Assembly: GCF_000931935.2 (NCBI RefSeq)
Contig: NZ_AZAC01000015.1
Coordinates: 1-64,000 of the forward strand
Direction: 5' to 3'
Origin: Dethiosulfatarculus sandiegensis
GTDB lineage: Bacteria > Desulfobacterota > Desulfarculia > Desulfarculales > Desulfarculaceae
Length of the DNA: 64,000 bases
How positions within the stretch are numbered: the first letter of the stretch is position 1; each line of letters opens with the position of its first letter. Shown here piece after piece: positions 17,650 to 27,256 of the stretch. Below the pieces are notes generated by a model. It searched no databases. It had not been told where the DNA came from and was given only the letters and a program-made list of their open reading frames with translations. A program made the translations under genes and the position numbers.

Positions 17650-18213
17650 ATGAATCTTCAGGAACTTCTGAAAAATAACCGCTCTGTTATCTGCGAAGAG
17701 TGGGTTGACTGTATAGTCAATACCTATCCCCCGGAGACAGCCAAGTTCCTCCTCAATAAAAAAGACCGTTTCGCCAACCCCGTGGGACACACCATAGTGA
17801 GCGAGACTCAGGCTATTTTTGACGGTCTTTTGCGGGGCGAGACCACAGAGGGAGACATTCCCGATTTTTTGGACCGGATCATCCGTATAAGGGCCTTGCA
17901 GGACTTTTCCGCTTCCGAGTCGTTGTCTTTTATCTTCGAGCTCAAAGCGGTGATAAGAAGCAAGCTGCAAGACGAAATAGAAGAAGAAGGTTTGGAGAAG
18001 GAGTTGTTTTTGCTGGAAGTCGCCATAGATCGTCTGGCGCTTCTGGGATTTGACATCTACGAATCCTGCCGGGAGAAGGTCCACAAGGCCAAGGCTGATG
18101 AGATGATGAACCATTATGCCAACGTGCTCAGGCGAACCGGGTTGTTCTACGAGGAGCCGGAGCAGTTGCAAAAGGAACCTGACGTCTTATCAAAACCCAA
18201 ACCCATGGCCTAA
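17650..18213 (+). CDS. RsbRD N-terminal-domain protein, first gene of the dsr operon
   Basis: 187 residues that look like the RsbRD N-terminal domain (helical, with EEWVDCIVNTYP near the start and FANPVGHTI at about residues 41-49). In stressosome proteins this globin-like domain senses signals. Here it stands alone, without the STAS partner. It lies 21 bases before dsrM on the same strand and shares the only clear promoter, so it is probably co-expressed with the sulfite-reduction complex. The tail after residue 170 is Pro/Lys-rich. Function in this context is not known; a sensory or assembly role is a guess from position. Confidence 0.75.
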   Translation: MNLQELLKNNRSVICEEWVDCIVNTYPPETAKFLLNKKDRFANPVGHTIVSETQAIFDGLLRGETTEGDIPDFLDRIIRIRALQDFSASESLSFIFELKAVIRSKLQDEIEEEGLEKELFLLEVAIDRLALLGFDIYESCREKVHKAKADEMMNHYANVLRRTGLFYEEPEQLQKEPDVLSKPKPMA

Positions 18214-18234
18214 CCCGAGACGAGGTAGCGGATA

Positions 18235-19227
18235 ATGGGCGCAATTGTTTCTTTTATCGCAGTGTTGATCTTGATTGGCGTTGCCTATCTGGGTGCGGCC
18301 CAGGCAGGCATGCAATCGTTTTTCGGAGTGGTGATACCTTATGCGGCGGTGGCCACCTTTGTTATCGGCTTTGTGCTGAAGGTGATAAACTGGGGCAAGT
18401 CTCCGGTGCCTTTCCGCATTCCCACCACCTGTGGCCAGGCGCAGTCACTACCCTGGATCAAGCAAAGCAAGCTGGACAACCCCTCCACAACGGGCGGTGT
18501 GGTCCTGCGCATGGCGCTTGAAATTCTTTGCTTCAGGTCTCTTTTCAGGAACACCCAGCTGGATTATCGCGATGGTCCCAAGATTCGCTATGGCTCGGAA
18601 AAGTTCCTTTGGCTGGGGGCCATAGCATTTCATTATTCATTTTTAACGGTCCTGATCTGGCACTTCAGGTTCTTCATGGAACCGGTGCCCTGGCTGGTGA
18701 AATTTATCGAGGCCACTGACGGCTTTTTACAGGTGGGCTTGCCCCAGCTCCTGATCAGTGGTGTAGTGCTTCTGGCTGCGGCGGGTTTTTTGTTCTGGCG
18801 CAGGGTCTACTACCCCCAGATTCGCTATATCTCACTGGCCTCGGATTACTTCCCTCTTTTCCTTATAATGGCCATTGCCATAACCGGCATCTTGATGCGC
18901 TATTTCACCAAGGTGGATATTGTGGCGGTCAAGGAGCTGACCATGAGCCTGGTTGCCTTTAACCCCTTTGTTCCCGAGGGCATAGGCAGCCTGTTCTATA
19001 TTCATGTATTCCTGGTAAGCATCCTGTTCGCCTATTTCCCCTTCAGCAAGCTGATGCACATGGGCGGAGTATTCTTGAGCCCCACCAGGAACCTGCCGAA
19101 CGACAGCAGGGCAAAGAGGCATGTGAACCCCTGGAACTATCCGGTCAAGACTCACACCTACGAGGAATACGAGGACGACTTCAGGGAAGAAATGAAGGAA
19201 GTCGGGCTTCCCTTGGATAAAGAGTGA
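18235..19227 (+). CDS. dsrM: DsrM, membrane cytochrome b of the DsrMKJOP complex
   Basis: 330 residues with about six membrane helices and the NarI-like fold that binds two haems b through paired histidines (for instance HYSFLTVLIWHFRF and LFYIHVFLVSILFAYFP). DsrM takes electrons from menaquinol, or gives them to menaquinone, and passes them to DsrK. It is the first gene of an uninterrupted dsrM-K-J-O-P run with short or overlapping junctions. The C-terminal 60 residues are cytoplasmic and acidic. Identity is secure from sequence and gene order. Confidence 0.95.
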   Translation: MGAIVSFIAVLILIGVAYLGAAQAGMQSFFGVVIPYAAVATFVIGFVLKVINWGKSPVPFRIPTTCGQAQSLPWIKQSKLDNPSTTGGVVLRMALEILCFRSLFRNTQLDYRDGPKIRYGSEKFLWLGAIAFHYSFLTVLIWHFRFFMEPVPWLVKFIEATDGFLQVGLPQLLISGVVLLAAAGFLFWRRVYYPQIRYISLASDYFPLFLIMAIAITGILMRYFTKVDIVAVKELTMSLVAFNPFVPEGIGSLFYIHVFLVSILFAYFPFSKLMHMGGVFLSPTRNLPNDSRAKRHVNPWNYPVKTHTYEEYEDDFREEMKEVGLPLDKE

Positions 19228-19284
19228 TCACGATGGACCGTCTGAAAACTGTAAAAACTGTCCTGTTTACAAAGGATATGAAAA

Positions 19285-20946
19285 ATGGCTGATCCCACCC
19301 CCAAGCCGGAAGAAATGGCTAAGATTACCCACCGGCCTTCAAAAAAGGGCTGGATGGACACTGAGACGGTCATCAAGCCCGGCATGTACTGTTATCCCGC
19401 CAAGCAGGAATCCATTAAAGGCGTTGGCATGCCCAATGCTCACGAGTGGAACCCTCTGGAAAAAGATTGGCATCTGCCGGCCGATTGGAAAGGCACAGTA
19501 CGCGAGGGCATTAAGGAGCGGTTGTCCAAATTCCGTTCCTTCAAGCTTTTCATGGATGTCTGTGTGCGCTGCGGCGCCTGCGCCGACAAGTGCCACTTCT
19601 TTATCGGTACGGGCGACCCCAAAAATATGCCGGTTTTGAGGGCCGAACTTTTGCGCAGCGTCTACCGCGGCGAGTTCAAGACCGCGGGCAAGATTCTGGG
19701 CAAGCTGGCCGGAGGGCGCAAGCTTACCGAAGAGGTGATCAAGGAGTGGTTTTACTACTTCTTCCAGTGCACTGAGTGCCGCCGTTGTTCGGTGTTCTGC
19801 CCCTATGGCATTGACACCGCTGAGATCACCATCATCGCCCGCGAGATCATAAACCTCCTGGGGCTGAACATCGACTGGATCCAGAGCCCGGTGAACAACT
19901 GCTTCCACACAGGCAACCACCTTGGGCTGAAACCTCACACCTTCAAGGAGAACATAGACTTTCTCCTGGAGGATATCGAGGAATACAGCGGACTCCATAT
20001 CGAGCCCAGCTTTAACCGCAAAGGGGCCGAGATTCTGTTCATCACCCCTTCGGGCGACGTCTTCGCCGATCCGGGCATCTTCACCCTCATGGGTTACCTG
20101 ATGCTCTTTGAGCACATCGGCCTGGACTACACCTGGAGCACCTATGCTTCAGAGGGCGGCAACTTCGGTTTCTTCACCTCTCACGAGATGATGAAACGCT
20201 TAAACGCCAAGATGTACGCCGAGAGCGAGCGCCTGGGCGTAAAATGGATTCTGGGCGGCGAGTGCGGTCACATGTGGCGGGTCATCCACCAGTACATGGA
20301 CACCATGAACGGCCCGGCCAACCATCTGGAGGTCCCCAGAAGCCCCATCACGGGCACTCTGTTTGAAAACGCCGCCTCCACCAAGATGGTGCATATTACC
20401 GAGTTCACCGCAGACTTGATCAAGAACAACAAGCTTAAGCTTGATCCCAGCAGGAACGACCATTACAAAGTGACCTTCCACGATTCCTGCAACCCCGCAA
20501 GGGGCATGGGTATGCTGGATGAGCCCAGGTATGTGATCAAAAACGTCTGCAACAATTTCTATGAGATGCCCCCCAGCACCATCCGCGAGCAGACCTTCTG
20601 CTGCGGAGCCGGTTCGGGCTTGAACGCCGGTGAGAACATGGAGATGCGTTACCGGGCGGGTCTTCCCCGCATGAACGCGGTGCGTTATGTCCACGATAAG
20701 TATGGTGTCAACATGCTGGCCTGTGTCTGCGCCATCGATAGAGCTGTCTTCCCGGCTCACCTGGAGTACTGGGTGCCTGAAGTCGGCAACTGCGGTGTCA
20801 GCGAGCTTGTGGCCAACGCCCTTGTCATGGAAGGCGAAAACGAGCGGGAATACAACCTGCGCGGCGAAGAGATCGCCGAACTCAGGGCCGAGGCTCTGGG
20901 CGAAGAGCCTGATGGTGGGGATTCAGCAACGGAGGCGGATGAGTAA
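19285..20946 (+). CDS. dsrK: DsrK, iron-sulfur catalytic subunit of DsrMKJOP
   Basis: 553 residues, related to HdrD. Two [4Fe-4S] motifs come first: CVRCGACADKC near residue 93 and CTECRRCSVFC near 162. The C-terminal Cys-rich (CCG) domain shows HDSCNPARGMGM and CCGAGSG, which in this family hold the special cluster thought to act on the DsrC trisulfide. It is cytoplasmic and pairs with DsrM. The stop overlaps the dsrJ start by one base (TAATG). An acidic tail (GGDSATEADE) closes the protein. Confidence 0.95.
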   Translation: MADPTPKPEEMAKITHRPSKKGWMDTETVIKPGMYCYPAKQESIKGVGMPNAHEWNPLEKDWHLPADWKGTVREGIKERLSKFRSFKLFMDVCVRCGACADKCHFFIGTGDPKNMPVLRAELLRSVYRGEFKTAGKILGKLAGGRKLTEEVIKEWFYYFFQCTECRRCSVFCPYGIDTAEITIIAREIINLLGLNIDWIQSPVNNCFHTGNHLGLKPHTFKENIDFLLEDIEEYSGLHIEPSFNRKGAEILFITPSGDVFADPGIFTLMGYLMLFEHIGLDYTWSTYASEGGNFGFFTSHEMMKRLNAKMYAESERLGVKWILGGECGHMWRVIHQYMDTMNGPANHLEVPRSPITGTLFENAASTKMVHITEFTADLIKNNKLKLDPSRNDHYKVTFHDSCNPARGMGMLDEPRYVIKNVCNNFYEMPPSTIREQTFCCGAGSGLNAGENMEMRYRAGLPRMNAVRYVHDKYGVNMLACVCAIDRAVFPAHLEYWVPEVGNCGVSELVANALVMEGENEREYNLRGEEIAELRAEALGEEPDGGDSATEADE

Positions 20947-21329
20947 TGTACGATAAAGGCAAGATCATCTCCGGGCTGGTTATCTTCGTTGCCTTGGTGC
21001 TTTTGCCCTTCTGGTGGCAGGCTGGTTCCGCCGGTGTAAAACCCGACCCCCAGTTGCCCAAGGCAGAGAAGACGTGCGTCATGTCCAAGGAAATGATGCG
21101 CACTGAACACATGCAGATTTTAAACCAATGGCGTGATGACGTGGTCAGGGATGCCGACCGCCTCTATGTCGCCGATAACGGCAAAAAGTTTGAGATGAGC
21201 CTCTCAAACGGGTGCATGCGTTGTCACAACGACAAGGAAAAATTCTGCGATCAGTGCCACAACTACCTGGGCGTCAACCCTTATTGCTGGGATTGTCACC
21301 TTACCCCGGCGCAGAAGGAGGGTAAGTGA
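20946..21329 (+). CDS. dsrJ: DsrJ, triheme cytochrome c
   Basis: 127 residues with an N-terminal membrane anchor/signal (about residues 7-27) and three haem c motifs: CMRCH, CDQCH and CWDCH. In DsrJ one haem is known to have unusual His/Cys ligation; the lone Cys44 (KTCVMS) is the probable cysteine ligand here. It acts on the periplasmic face. Overlaps both neighbours (dsrK by one base, dsrO by one base), so expression is tightly coupled. Confidence 0.94.
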   Translation: MYDKGKIISGLVIFVALVLLPFWWQAGSAGVKPDPQLPKAEKTCVMSKEMMRTEHMQILNQWRDDVVRDADRLYVADNGKKFEMSLSNGCMRCHNDKEKFCDQCHNYLGVNPYCWDCHLTPAQKEGK

Positions 21330-22117
21330 TGGAGTTCGGCAGAAGGATTTTCCTGAAAAGGGCGGGAATCCTGGCGGCCTTTGGCATCACCAGCGCTGCG
21401 GGATTTGAGCTTTTCAAGCCCGGTGAGCTGGATGCCGCGGAAGTGCTGCCCGCGCCTGACCGCTTCAGGGGAAAACATTGGGGCATGGTCATCGACACCC
21501 GCAAGTTCCATGGCGAGGCCGATGTAAAGCCCATTATTGACGCCTGCAACAAGGCGCACAATGTTCCTCACATCGAGAATAACCAGAACATTAAATGGAT
21601 CTGGAGCACCGGATTCCATAATGCCTTCACTGACCAGGAAAATGAGTTTTTGGAGGAGAAACTGGAGAATACTCCGGTTCTGGTTTTGTGCAACCATTGC
21701 GAGAATCCCCCTTGTGTCAGGGCTTGCCCCACCAAGGCCACCTTCCAGCGAGCGGAAGACGGTATTGTTTTGATGGACTTCCACCGCTGCATCGGCTGCC
21801 GTTTCTGCATGGCCGCCTGCCCCTATGGCTCCCGCAGCTTCAACTTTGCGGATCCCCGGAAGTTCCTGCCTGAAAAGCTGAGCAATCCGGAGTTCCCCAC
21901 CCGGACCAAGGGTGTGGTGGAAAAATGCAACTTCTGCGCAGAGAGGCTGGCCAAGGGCCAGATCCCCGCCTGTGTGGAAGCTGCCAAGGACGACGCCTTG
22001 ATTTTTGGTGATCTTGCAGACGAGCGTTCCCCTATTCGGAAGGCCCTGCGGGAGAATTACAGCATCAGGCGTAAACCCAGCTTGGGCACCAATCCCAGCG
22101 TTTATTACCTGGTGTGA
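21329..22117 (+). CDS. dsrO: DsrO, Tat-exported ferredoxin subunit
   Basis: 262 residues. The N-terminus has a twin-arginine signal (GRRIFLKRAGILAAFG), so the folded iron-sulfur protein is exported. Several [4Fe-4S] motifs follow: CNHCENPPCVRACP, CIGCRFCMAACPYG and CNFCAERLAKGQIPACVEAC. I choose ATG 21329 (TGATG overlap with dsrJ; AAGGAGGG upstream) over the GTG one codon earlier. It should wire DsrJ to DsrP on the periplasmic side. Confidence 0.94.
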   Translation: MEFGRRIFLKRAGILAAFGITSAAGFELFKPGELDAAEVLPAPDRFRGKHWGMVIDTRKFHGEADVKPIIDACNKAHNVPHIENNQNIKWIWSTGFHNAFTDQENEFLEEKLENTPVLVLCNHCENPPCVRACPTKATFQRAEDGIVLMDFHRCIGCRFCMAACPYGSRSFNFADPRKFLPEKLSNPEFPTRTKGVVEKCNFCAERLAKGQIPACVEAAKDDALIFGDLADERSPIRKALRENYSIRRKPSLGTNPSVYYLV

Positions 22118-22125
22118 GTTGAATT

Positions 22126-23283
22126 ATGCTGGAAAAAGCACTTAGTGGAAATAGGTCCTATTGGACTTGGGTTTTATCTCTGGCCGCTTTGGTGGGGGTG
22201 GGTTTTCTCGCTTACCTCTACCAGTATGAAAACGGTTTGGCCGTAACCGGCATGAATCGTGAAGTGAGCTGGGGATTTTATATTGCCCAGTTCACCTTCC
22301 TGGTCGGTGTGGCCGCCTCTGCGGTGATGCTGGTTATCCCCTATTACCTGCATCACTATAAAACCTTTGGGCGCATCGTTATCCTGGGTGAGTTTTTGGC
22401 CATTTCGGCCGTGATCATGTGCATAACCTTTATTGTGGTGGACCTTGGTCAGCCCCAAAGGATTATGAACGTGCTCTTACACCCCACGCCCCACTCCATT
22501 CTGTTCTGGGACATGATTGTCTTAAACGGATACCTGGCCATCAACCTGGTGGTGGGCTGGACCACGCTGGCGGCAGAGCGCAAGGGAGTTCCCCCGGCCA
22601 AATGGGTTAAGCCCCTAATCTATCTGTCAGTGCCCTGGGCCGTGAGCATTCACACGGTAACCGCTTTCTTGTACTGCGGTCTGCCGGGCAGGCATTTCTG
22701 GCTTACCGCCATTTTAGCCCCGCGCTTTTTGGCCTCGGCCTTTGCCTCCGGCCCCTCGGTTCTGATCCTGATGGCTCTGATCGTGCGCAAGTTTACCAAG
22801 TTTGACGCAGGTAACGAAGCTATCCGCACCTTGGGCAAGATTGTGGCCTATGCCATTTGCCTGAACCTGTTCTTTGTGGCCTTGGAGGTCTTTACTTCCT
22901 TCTACAGCAATATTCCCGGGCACATGATTCACTTCCAGTATCTGTTTAGCGGAGTGCATGGCCATGGAATCTTGGTGCCCTGGATGTGGGCCTCCATTAT
23001 CTTCGGCCTGATTGCCGTGGCGCTTTTGGTGGTTCCCCAATGGCGGAACAACCTCAAGATACTGCCTGTGGCCTGCTGCCTTGTCTTTGCATCCACCTGG
23101 ATCGACAAGGGTCTGGGCATGATCGCAGGCGGTTTTGTGCCGAACCCCTTGCATGAGGTCGTTGAATATGCTCCCACCGCACCTGAGCTGATGATCACCC
23201 TGGGTATATGGGCCATGGGCGCCCTGATCCTTACGGTGCTCTACAAGGTGGCCACCGGAGTGAAAGTGGAAGTGGAACTCTGA
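22126..23283 (+). CDS. dsrP: DsrP, NrfD-like membrane quinone subunit
   Basis: 385 residues with about ten membrane helices and the NrfD/PsrC fold ([20 protein letters not shown] is a typical conserved loop). DsrP interacts with menaquinone and partners DsrO/DsrJ. It is the last gene of the operon, nine bases after dsrO, and is followed by a strong terminator. Confidence 0.94.
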   Translation: MLEKALSGNRSYWTWVLSLAALVGVGFLAYLYQYENGLAVTGMNREVSWGFYIAQFTFLVGVAASAVMLVIPYYLHHYKTFGRIVILGEFLAISAVIMCITFIVVDLGQPQRIMNVLLHPTPHSILFWDMIVLNGYLAINLVVGWTTLAAERKGVPPAKWVKPLIYLSVPWAVSIHTVTAFLYCGLPGRHFWLTAILAPRFLASAFASGPSVLILMALIVRKFTKFDAGNEAIRTLGKIVAYAICLNLFFVALEVFTSFYSNIPGHMIHFQYLFSGVHGHGILVPWMWASIIFGLIAVALLVVPQWRNNLKILPVACCLVFASTWIDKGLGMIAGGFVPNPLHEVVEYAPTAPELMITLGIWAMGALILTVLYKVATGVKVEVEL

Positions 23284-23307
23284 TCCTCTTTTTTAACTAA
23301 AAGTATG

Positions 23308-23345
23308 GCGACCCCTTATCTTTTTGATAGGGGGTCGCTTTTTTT
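23308..23345 (+). terminator. Rho-independent terminator of the dsr operon
   Basis: GCGACCCCTTATC pairs with GATAGGGGGTCGC around a five-base loop (one mispair), followed by seven T. Confidence 0.92.
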
Positions 23346-23465
23346 CCCCTTTGAAATTGGCAAAAGACAGGGAAGGGATTAAGCCCGGCCAAGCTGAATG
23401 CGCGAAAACCACCTGACTCGGCCAGGTTAAAAAGCCGGTCGCTTGCCTTTTTTCATAGGTGACCA

Positions 23466-23516
23466 AATAAAGGCCCATCAGAGGGAACCTTGGCCGGTTT
23501 CACTGATGGGCTTATT
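23466..23516 (-). terminator. Terminator of the outer-membrane protein gene
   Basis: GCCCATCAG (23473-23481) and CTGATGGGC (23503-23511) form the stem; on the minus strand it is followed by TTTATTT. The loop is 21 bases. Confidence 0.6.
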
Positions 23517-23545
23517 TATGCTTGGATTTTAAAGGGCCTGTTTGA

Positions 23546-24391
23546 TCAGAACAACACACCCAGCCTCAAGCCAAAGATTTTGGTGTCATTGTCGGGCTCT
23601 ACCACATTGCTGACAGGCTGCCCCCAAAAGGTTAGAAGCGCACGGTCAGATTCGTCTATATCCCAGTAGCGGAAAAAGGGTTCGGCGGTGAAGGCAATGG
23701 TTTGCATATCCCAAACCAGGCGGGCGGCCAGGCGGAAACCCATGCCGCTGTTCTGGTCCAGATCCACGTCATTGAAACCGGGGCTGACATCGCTTAGGTG
23801 GCTTTTGTTTTTACCGGAGAGGAAAAAGTCATATTCCGCCGTAAAAGTGAGCCGCATATTGTCTTGGGGCTTAATATTCAACTCAATACCTATGGGCAGG
23901 TAGTAATAGGTGGTCTCTCTTTCATAACCGCCGCTGCCATCTTGCTTGTCGTTCCAGTAGCGCAAGGCCAGGCCCAAATAGGGGGTTATGGCGGCTGTGG
24001 GGCTTATATCGAGGTCTTTGCCCAGGGCAAATCTCAGATTAAGTAATTGGTTGTCCCCGCTGGAGCTTACCGGCGTCCCTCCCCAGGTTTCGCCGTCATA
24101 GTCAATAGTCCCGACGCCCACCTCGCCTTCCAACTTGAGCATCATGCCATAGGTCGGGGTATGCCAGGTTGCGTTTAAATAAAGCCCATTCAGGAATCCC
24201 TTTTCTTCAATGCCGCTTTCCGTATATTTCATGTGGGTAAGCTGATAGCCGACTCCCAGTTCAAAATTCGGCAAAAGGGAATCCGGCAGCTTTTCGGCAA
24301 AAGCAGATCCGGCCTGTATTGAAACCAGGGAAAAAAGTGAGATTATAAAAACCGAGAAACGTATCTTCCGGGTGACCCAGGACCTTGTCAT
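23546..24391 (-). CDS. Outer-membrane beta-barrel protein
   Basis: 281 residues with a clear signal peptide (cleavage near GSAFA-EK, about residue 32). Alternating hydrophobic strands rich in Tyr, Trp and Gly run to a terminal Phe (RLGVLF), the C-terminal signature recognised by the outer-membrane assembly machinery. Strand lengths suggest a barrel of about 10-12 strands. Its overall character recalls omptin-like or small autotransporter-like barrels, but I see no protease active-site motif. Single gene with its own terminator. Function unknown. Confidence 0.75.
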   Translation of the reverse strand: MTRSWVTRKIRFSVFIISLFSLVSIQAGSAFAEKLPDSLLPNFELGVGYQLTHMKYTESGIEEKGFLNGLYLNATWHTPTYGMMLKLEGEVGVGTIDYDGETWGGTPVSSSGDNQLLNLRFALGKDLDISPTAAITPYLGLALRYWNDKQDGSGGYERETTYYYLPIGIELNIKPQDNMRLTFTAEYDFFLSGKNKSHLSDVSPGFNDVDLDQNSGMGFRLAARLVWDMQTIAFTAEPFFRYWDIDESDRALLTFWGQPVSNVVEPDNDTKIFGLRLGVLF

Positions 24392-24613
24392 TTTTATCTA
24401 TCCTTTCGGTCTTAGCAATCTCGGGCGGTGACAATTACAGGCCCAAGGTTTAAACTTCAAATTAAGAATATATTTAATTTTGTTTGGGAAAAGAGGAATT
24501 AACTCCATTTTAGTATAACAGCAGGGGATTCGCGTGGAGTAAAAATTAGATTGCCTACGCGAAAAAAGTCCCGCCAATTATAGCGTTAATCGTTTTTAAC
24601 AGGCGGAAATCCA

Positions 24614-25354
24614 ATGCTCATCGCGATATTGTCTGACATCCACGGAAATCTGGAAGCCCTCACCCAAGTCTTGGAGGACGCCCGCGCTCAAAAAGCGGAG
24701 GAGTTTTTCTGTCTGGGCGATATCGTGGGCTATGGTCCGGATCCGGATGCCTGTCTGGATATGGTCCGGGAAAACCAGATGTTTTGTGTAAAGGGCAACC
24801 ATGAACTTGCCCTGGACCGGCCTGAATACCAGGTCTGGTTTAACCGTCAGGCCCGGCAGGGGATAAAGAAAACCGCCGGTATGATATCGTCAGATAACAT
24901 AGACTATCTGAAAAGCCTGCCGAACAGCCTTATCCGCCATGGTTGCGGCCTGGTTCACGGCATGCCGCCCGACTCGGTTGTGGACTATTTTTTTCAATAT
25001 AGTGATTACCATATCTATCAAACCCTGCTGAGCATGCCCTGCGATCTCTTTTTTGTGGGTCACACCCACCTATTGGGTGCGGTGAGCCTCAGTGGTGAAA
25101 CCCTGGAACGGATGGGGCTCGGAAAAACGCCGGTGCATTTGGATCAAGGTAAACGTTGGATTATCAATGTGGGAAGTGTGGGGCAGCCTCGTGATGATGA
25201 TCCCCATGCCCGGTATGTGCTTTTTGATTTGGTCACAAGGGAGTTGAGGATAAGGTTTGTCACCTATGATATCAGGGCCACCAAAGCCAAGATAAGGCTT
25301 TCAGGGCTGTCGGAGTTCAATGCCGAACGCCTGGGTGACCCTGATTGGGATTAG
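24614..25354 (+). CDS. Metallophosphoesterase, YfcE/Ap4A-hydrolase-like
   Basis: 246 residues with the calcineurin-like phosphoesterase motifs: SDIHGNLEAL (residues 7-16), LGDIVGYGPDP, KGNHE and VGHTHLLGAV. The GDIVGYGP form is typical of small cytoplasmic members related to YfcE and to diadenosine polyphosphate hydrolases. No signal peptide, so it acts in the cytoplasm. The stop is two bases from the stop of the convergent TPR gene. Substrate not determinable. Confidence 0.88.
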   Translation: MLIAILSDIHGNLEALTQVLEDARAQKAEEFFCLGDIVGYGPDPDACLDMVRENQMFCVKGNHELALDRPEYQVWFNRQARQGIKKTAGMISSDNIDYLKSLPNSLIRHGCGLVHGMPPDSVVDYFFQYSDYHIYQTLLSMPCDLFFVGHTHLLGAVSLSGETLERMGLGKTPVHLDQGKRWIINVGSVGQPRDDDPHARYVLFDLVTRELRIRFVTYDIRATKAKIRLSGLSEFNAERLGDPDWD

Positions 25355-25356
25355 GC

Positions 25357-26034
25357 TTATTGATCGTCCAATTGGCCTTTCAGATAGGTTAAGCGGGCCT
25401 TGTAGGCTGCCCGGCCGGGCTTTTGCCTTACCGCTTCTTCCATATCAGCCACCGCTTCTTTCAGTCTTTTGAGTTGGACCAAAACTCCGCTGCGGTAGTA
25501 GTAGAAATGATGATTTGGTTCAAGATTTATGGCTTGGTTAAAATCGGCCAAGGCCAGCTTCAGCCGGCGGCGCAAGCGATAGGCATTGCCCCTGTGAAAA
25601 TATGCGTCAGCCATATACGGGTTGATCTGCAAGGCCAGATTGTAGTCTGAAATGGATCTGACGTATTCCCCCTGGGCCCGATAGGCTTGCCCCCTTCTTA
25701 CATATAAGGCGGCCTTTTCTTGCGGATCCCCATATTTTTCGCTCAGACTCAAAGCTTGATTAAAGTCTTTAAGGGCCTCATCATATTGCCTTTTTTGACG
25801 CAGTAGATCCCCTCTTAAGGTCAAGGCGGTGAGTTTATCTCTTTGGCTAAGACCTTGACTTAGGGCGCGGTTGTAATGTTTGAGGGCTGTATTCATGTCG
25901 CCCAAACGCATGGCCGCAAATCCGGCCCTCAGCTCCTGGTTGCCGTCGGCCCGGCAGGGCTGGGGATATGAAGATAACCCAATTAAAAAGATAAAAAAAA
26001 TAAGTATCGAAAGAGATCTTTGAAAAATGGGCAT
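25357..26034 (-). CDS. Secreted TPR-repeat protein
   Basis: 225 residues: a signal peptide (hydrophobic residues 8-22, then YPQPCRADG), followed by about five tetratricopeptide repeats, for example YADAYFHRGNAYRLRRRLK-like and PNHHFYYYRSGVLVQLKRLK units. TPR domains scaffold protein complexes. A Cys just after the hydrophobic stretch (PQPC) could make it a lipoprotein, but the box is poor. A 20-base perfect palindrome lies about 77 bases upstream. No linked partner suggests a role. Confidence 0.8.
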   Translation of the reverse strand: MPIFQRSLSILIFFIFLIGLSSYPQPCRADGNQELRAGFAAMRLGDMNTALKHYNRALSQGLSQRDKLTALTLRGDLLRQKRQYDEALKDFNQALSLSEKYGDPQEKAALYVRRGQAYRAQGEYVRSISDYNLALQINPYMADAYFHRGNAYRLRRRLKLALADFNQAINLEPNHHFYYYRSGVLVQLKRLKEAVADMEEAVRQKPGRAAYKARLTYLKGQLDDQ

Positions 26035-26110
26035 GGCATTTTTTCCGGCTTGGCTTTGATGTAATGAGGTGTACTTAAGCTAAACTGGGCGCCGAGCTTA
26101 AGTCTCGGAA

Positions 26111-26130
26111 CCTGTTTTCATGAAAACAGG
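26111..26130. promoter_or_regulatory. Perfect 20-base palindrome upstream of the TPR gene
   Basis: CCTGTTTTCATGAAAACAGG is self-complementary with no loop, lies between the TPR gene start (26034) and the tetR-like gene end (26306), and is flanked by CTTAAG copies. It could be an operator or a terminator stem for the tetR-like gene; no T-run supports the latter strongly. Confidence 0.4.
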
Positions 26131-26305
26131 CCTTAAGCCTAAGTATCATAAAATGGTTCTGTGGCCAACTGGAATACCAAGGAATGGTTGGATTGATTGC
26201 AGGCTTATTGGGGCGGATTGGTCCGGTCCAGTCAAATGTTAACTAAAAGTCTCCTGATCTTGGTGGCATGCATAAAACAAACCGATCGGACTCTTTGTTT
26301 GGTTT

Positions 26306-26920
26306 TTAACTCTGGCTTGAGAGGCCTTTGGCCAGCACCCTGCCCAGCCTGTCGAGTAAATGAAAGGGAGTGTCATGCCCCAGGTTAAGATGAGCTCCAA
26401 ACCAAAAGAAACCGCAACTGATGGATATGATCATCAGGGACAGTTCCTTGACCCTGTCTTCCGGCCAGTTAAACGACTCCAGAGCAGGTGAGATGATTTC
26501 GCTTATCATATCAATGTGTTCTGTGAGCCGTGCCACAACCTCCCTTCCCGGTTGCTCCTCAAGGCTCAAGGCCTGGGTGATAAGGGCCGAGGCGTGGGGC
26601 CTGAGTTGAAAATAGCGCAGATGCACCGCACTCACCCCGGCCACCAGGGATTCTGCGTCTGTGGGGCTCATGGCAACCGGTTTAACCCTACGGGCCAGGT
26701 CATCCAAAGTTTCGTCCACCAAACGGGCGGTAAATGATTCTTTAGAAGAAAAGTAGTTGAAAAAGGTGCCTTTCCCCACACCTGCGGCACGGGTGATTTC
26801 CTCCACCTTACAGGTGTGAATCCCCCTTTCCGCCATAAGTTTAAGGCCTTCATCCAAAAGGGCGCGGGTTGTTTGCTTGCGTTTTTTGTCCCTGCGGGTA
26901 GTGGGCATGACATTGGACAT
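26306..26920 (-). CDS. TetR/AcrR-family transcriptional regulator
   Basis: 204 residues. The N-terminal helix-turn-helix spans about residues 15-62, with the typical EEITRAAGVGKGTFFNYFSSKE. The C-terminal ligand domain is helical and not diagnostic. TetR proteins usually repress a neighbouring gene, but here the nearest divergent gene (27257) is 336 bases away and encodes an ATC-hydrolase-like protein. I saw no clear operator palindrome in the gap, so the target is open. Confidence 0.9.
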   Translation of the reverse strand: MSNVMPTTRRDKKRKQTTRALLDEGLKLMAERGIHTCKVEEITRAAGVGKGTFFNYFSSKESFTARLVDETLDDLARRVKPVAMSPTDAESLVAGVSAVHLRYFQLRPHASALITQALSLEEQPGREVVARLTEHIDMISEIISPALESFNWPEDRVKELSLMIISISCGFFWFGAHLNLGHDTPFHLLDRLGRVLAKGLSSQS

Positions 26921-27256
26921 AAAAATGACCTCCCAGTCGAATTTTCGCCTGTAAGGCCCCTGAATGTCAACTGCGGATACCGATTTATCTCTTTAATCTT
27001 TGGGGAATATGGTTTTCTTGACCGTAAACCCCGGCTGATAGTATGGTATTTGTAATTAATTAAAGGTTTTCTTTTTCAGGTTGATAACGGGTGTATTGGT
27101 CTTAATATTTCACAACTTTTTTGAGAATCGGGTTTTCTAAAGAAAAACAATTTAGTACAAATACAACCAGAAGAGTTTGTCTTGCCGTGAAAACACAATC
27201 CTTTATTTTAAGGGTGCAAAAAATAAGTTTCGGCTCAAACGAAAGGTGGATCTAAA
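26921..27256. other. Divergent intergenic region
   Basis: 336 bases between the tetR-like gene and the gene at 27257. AT-rich in its right half. It should contain both promoters, but I can point to no convincing box or operator. Confidence 0.4.

Noticed and set aside
19339..20115. 258-residue open frame opposite dsrK
   Set aside because: Antisense shadow of a GC-rich conserved gene; no motif and no ribosome site.
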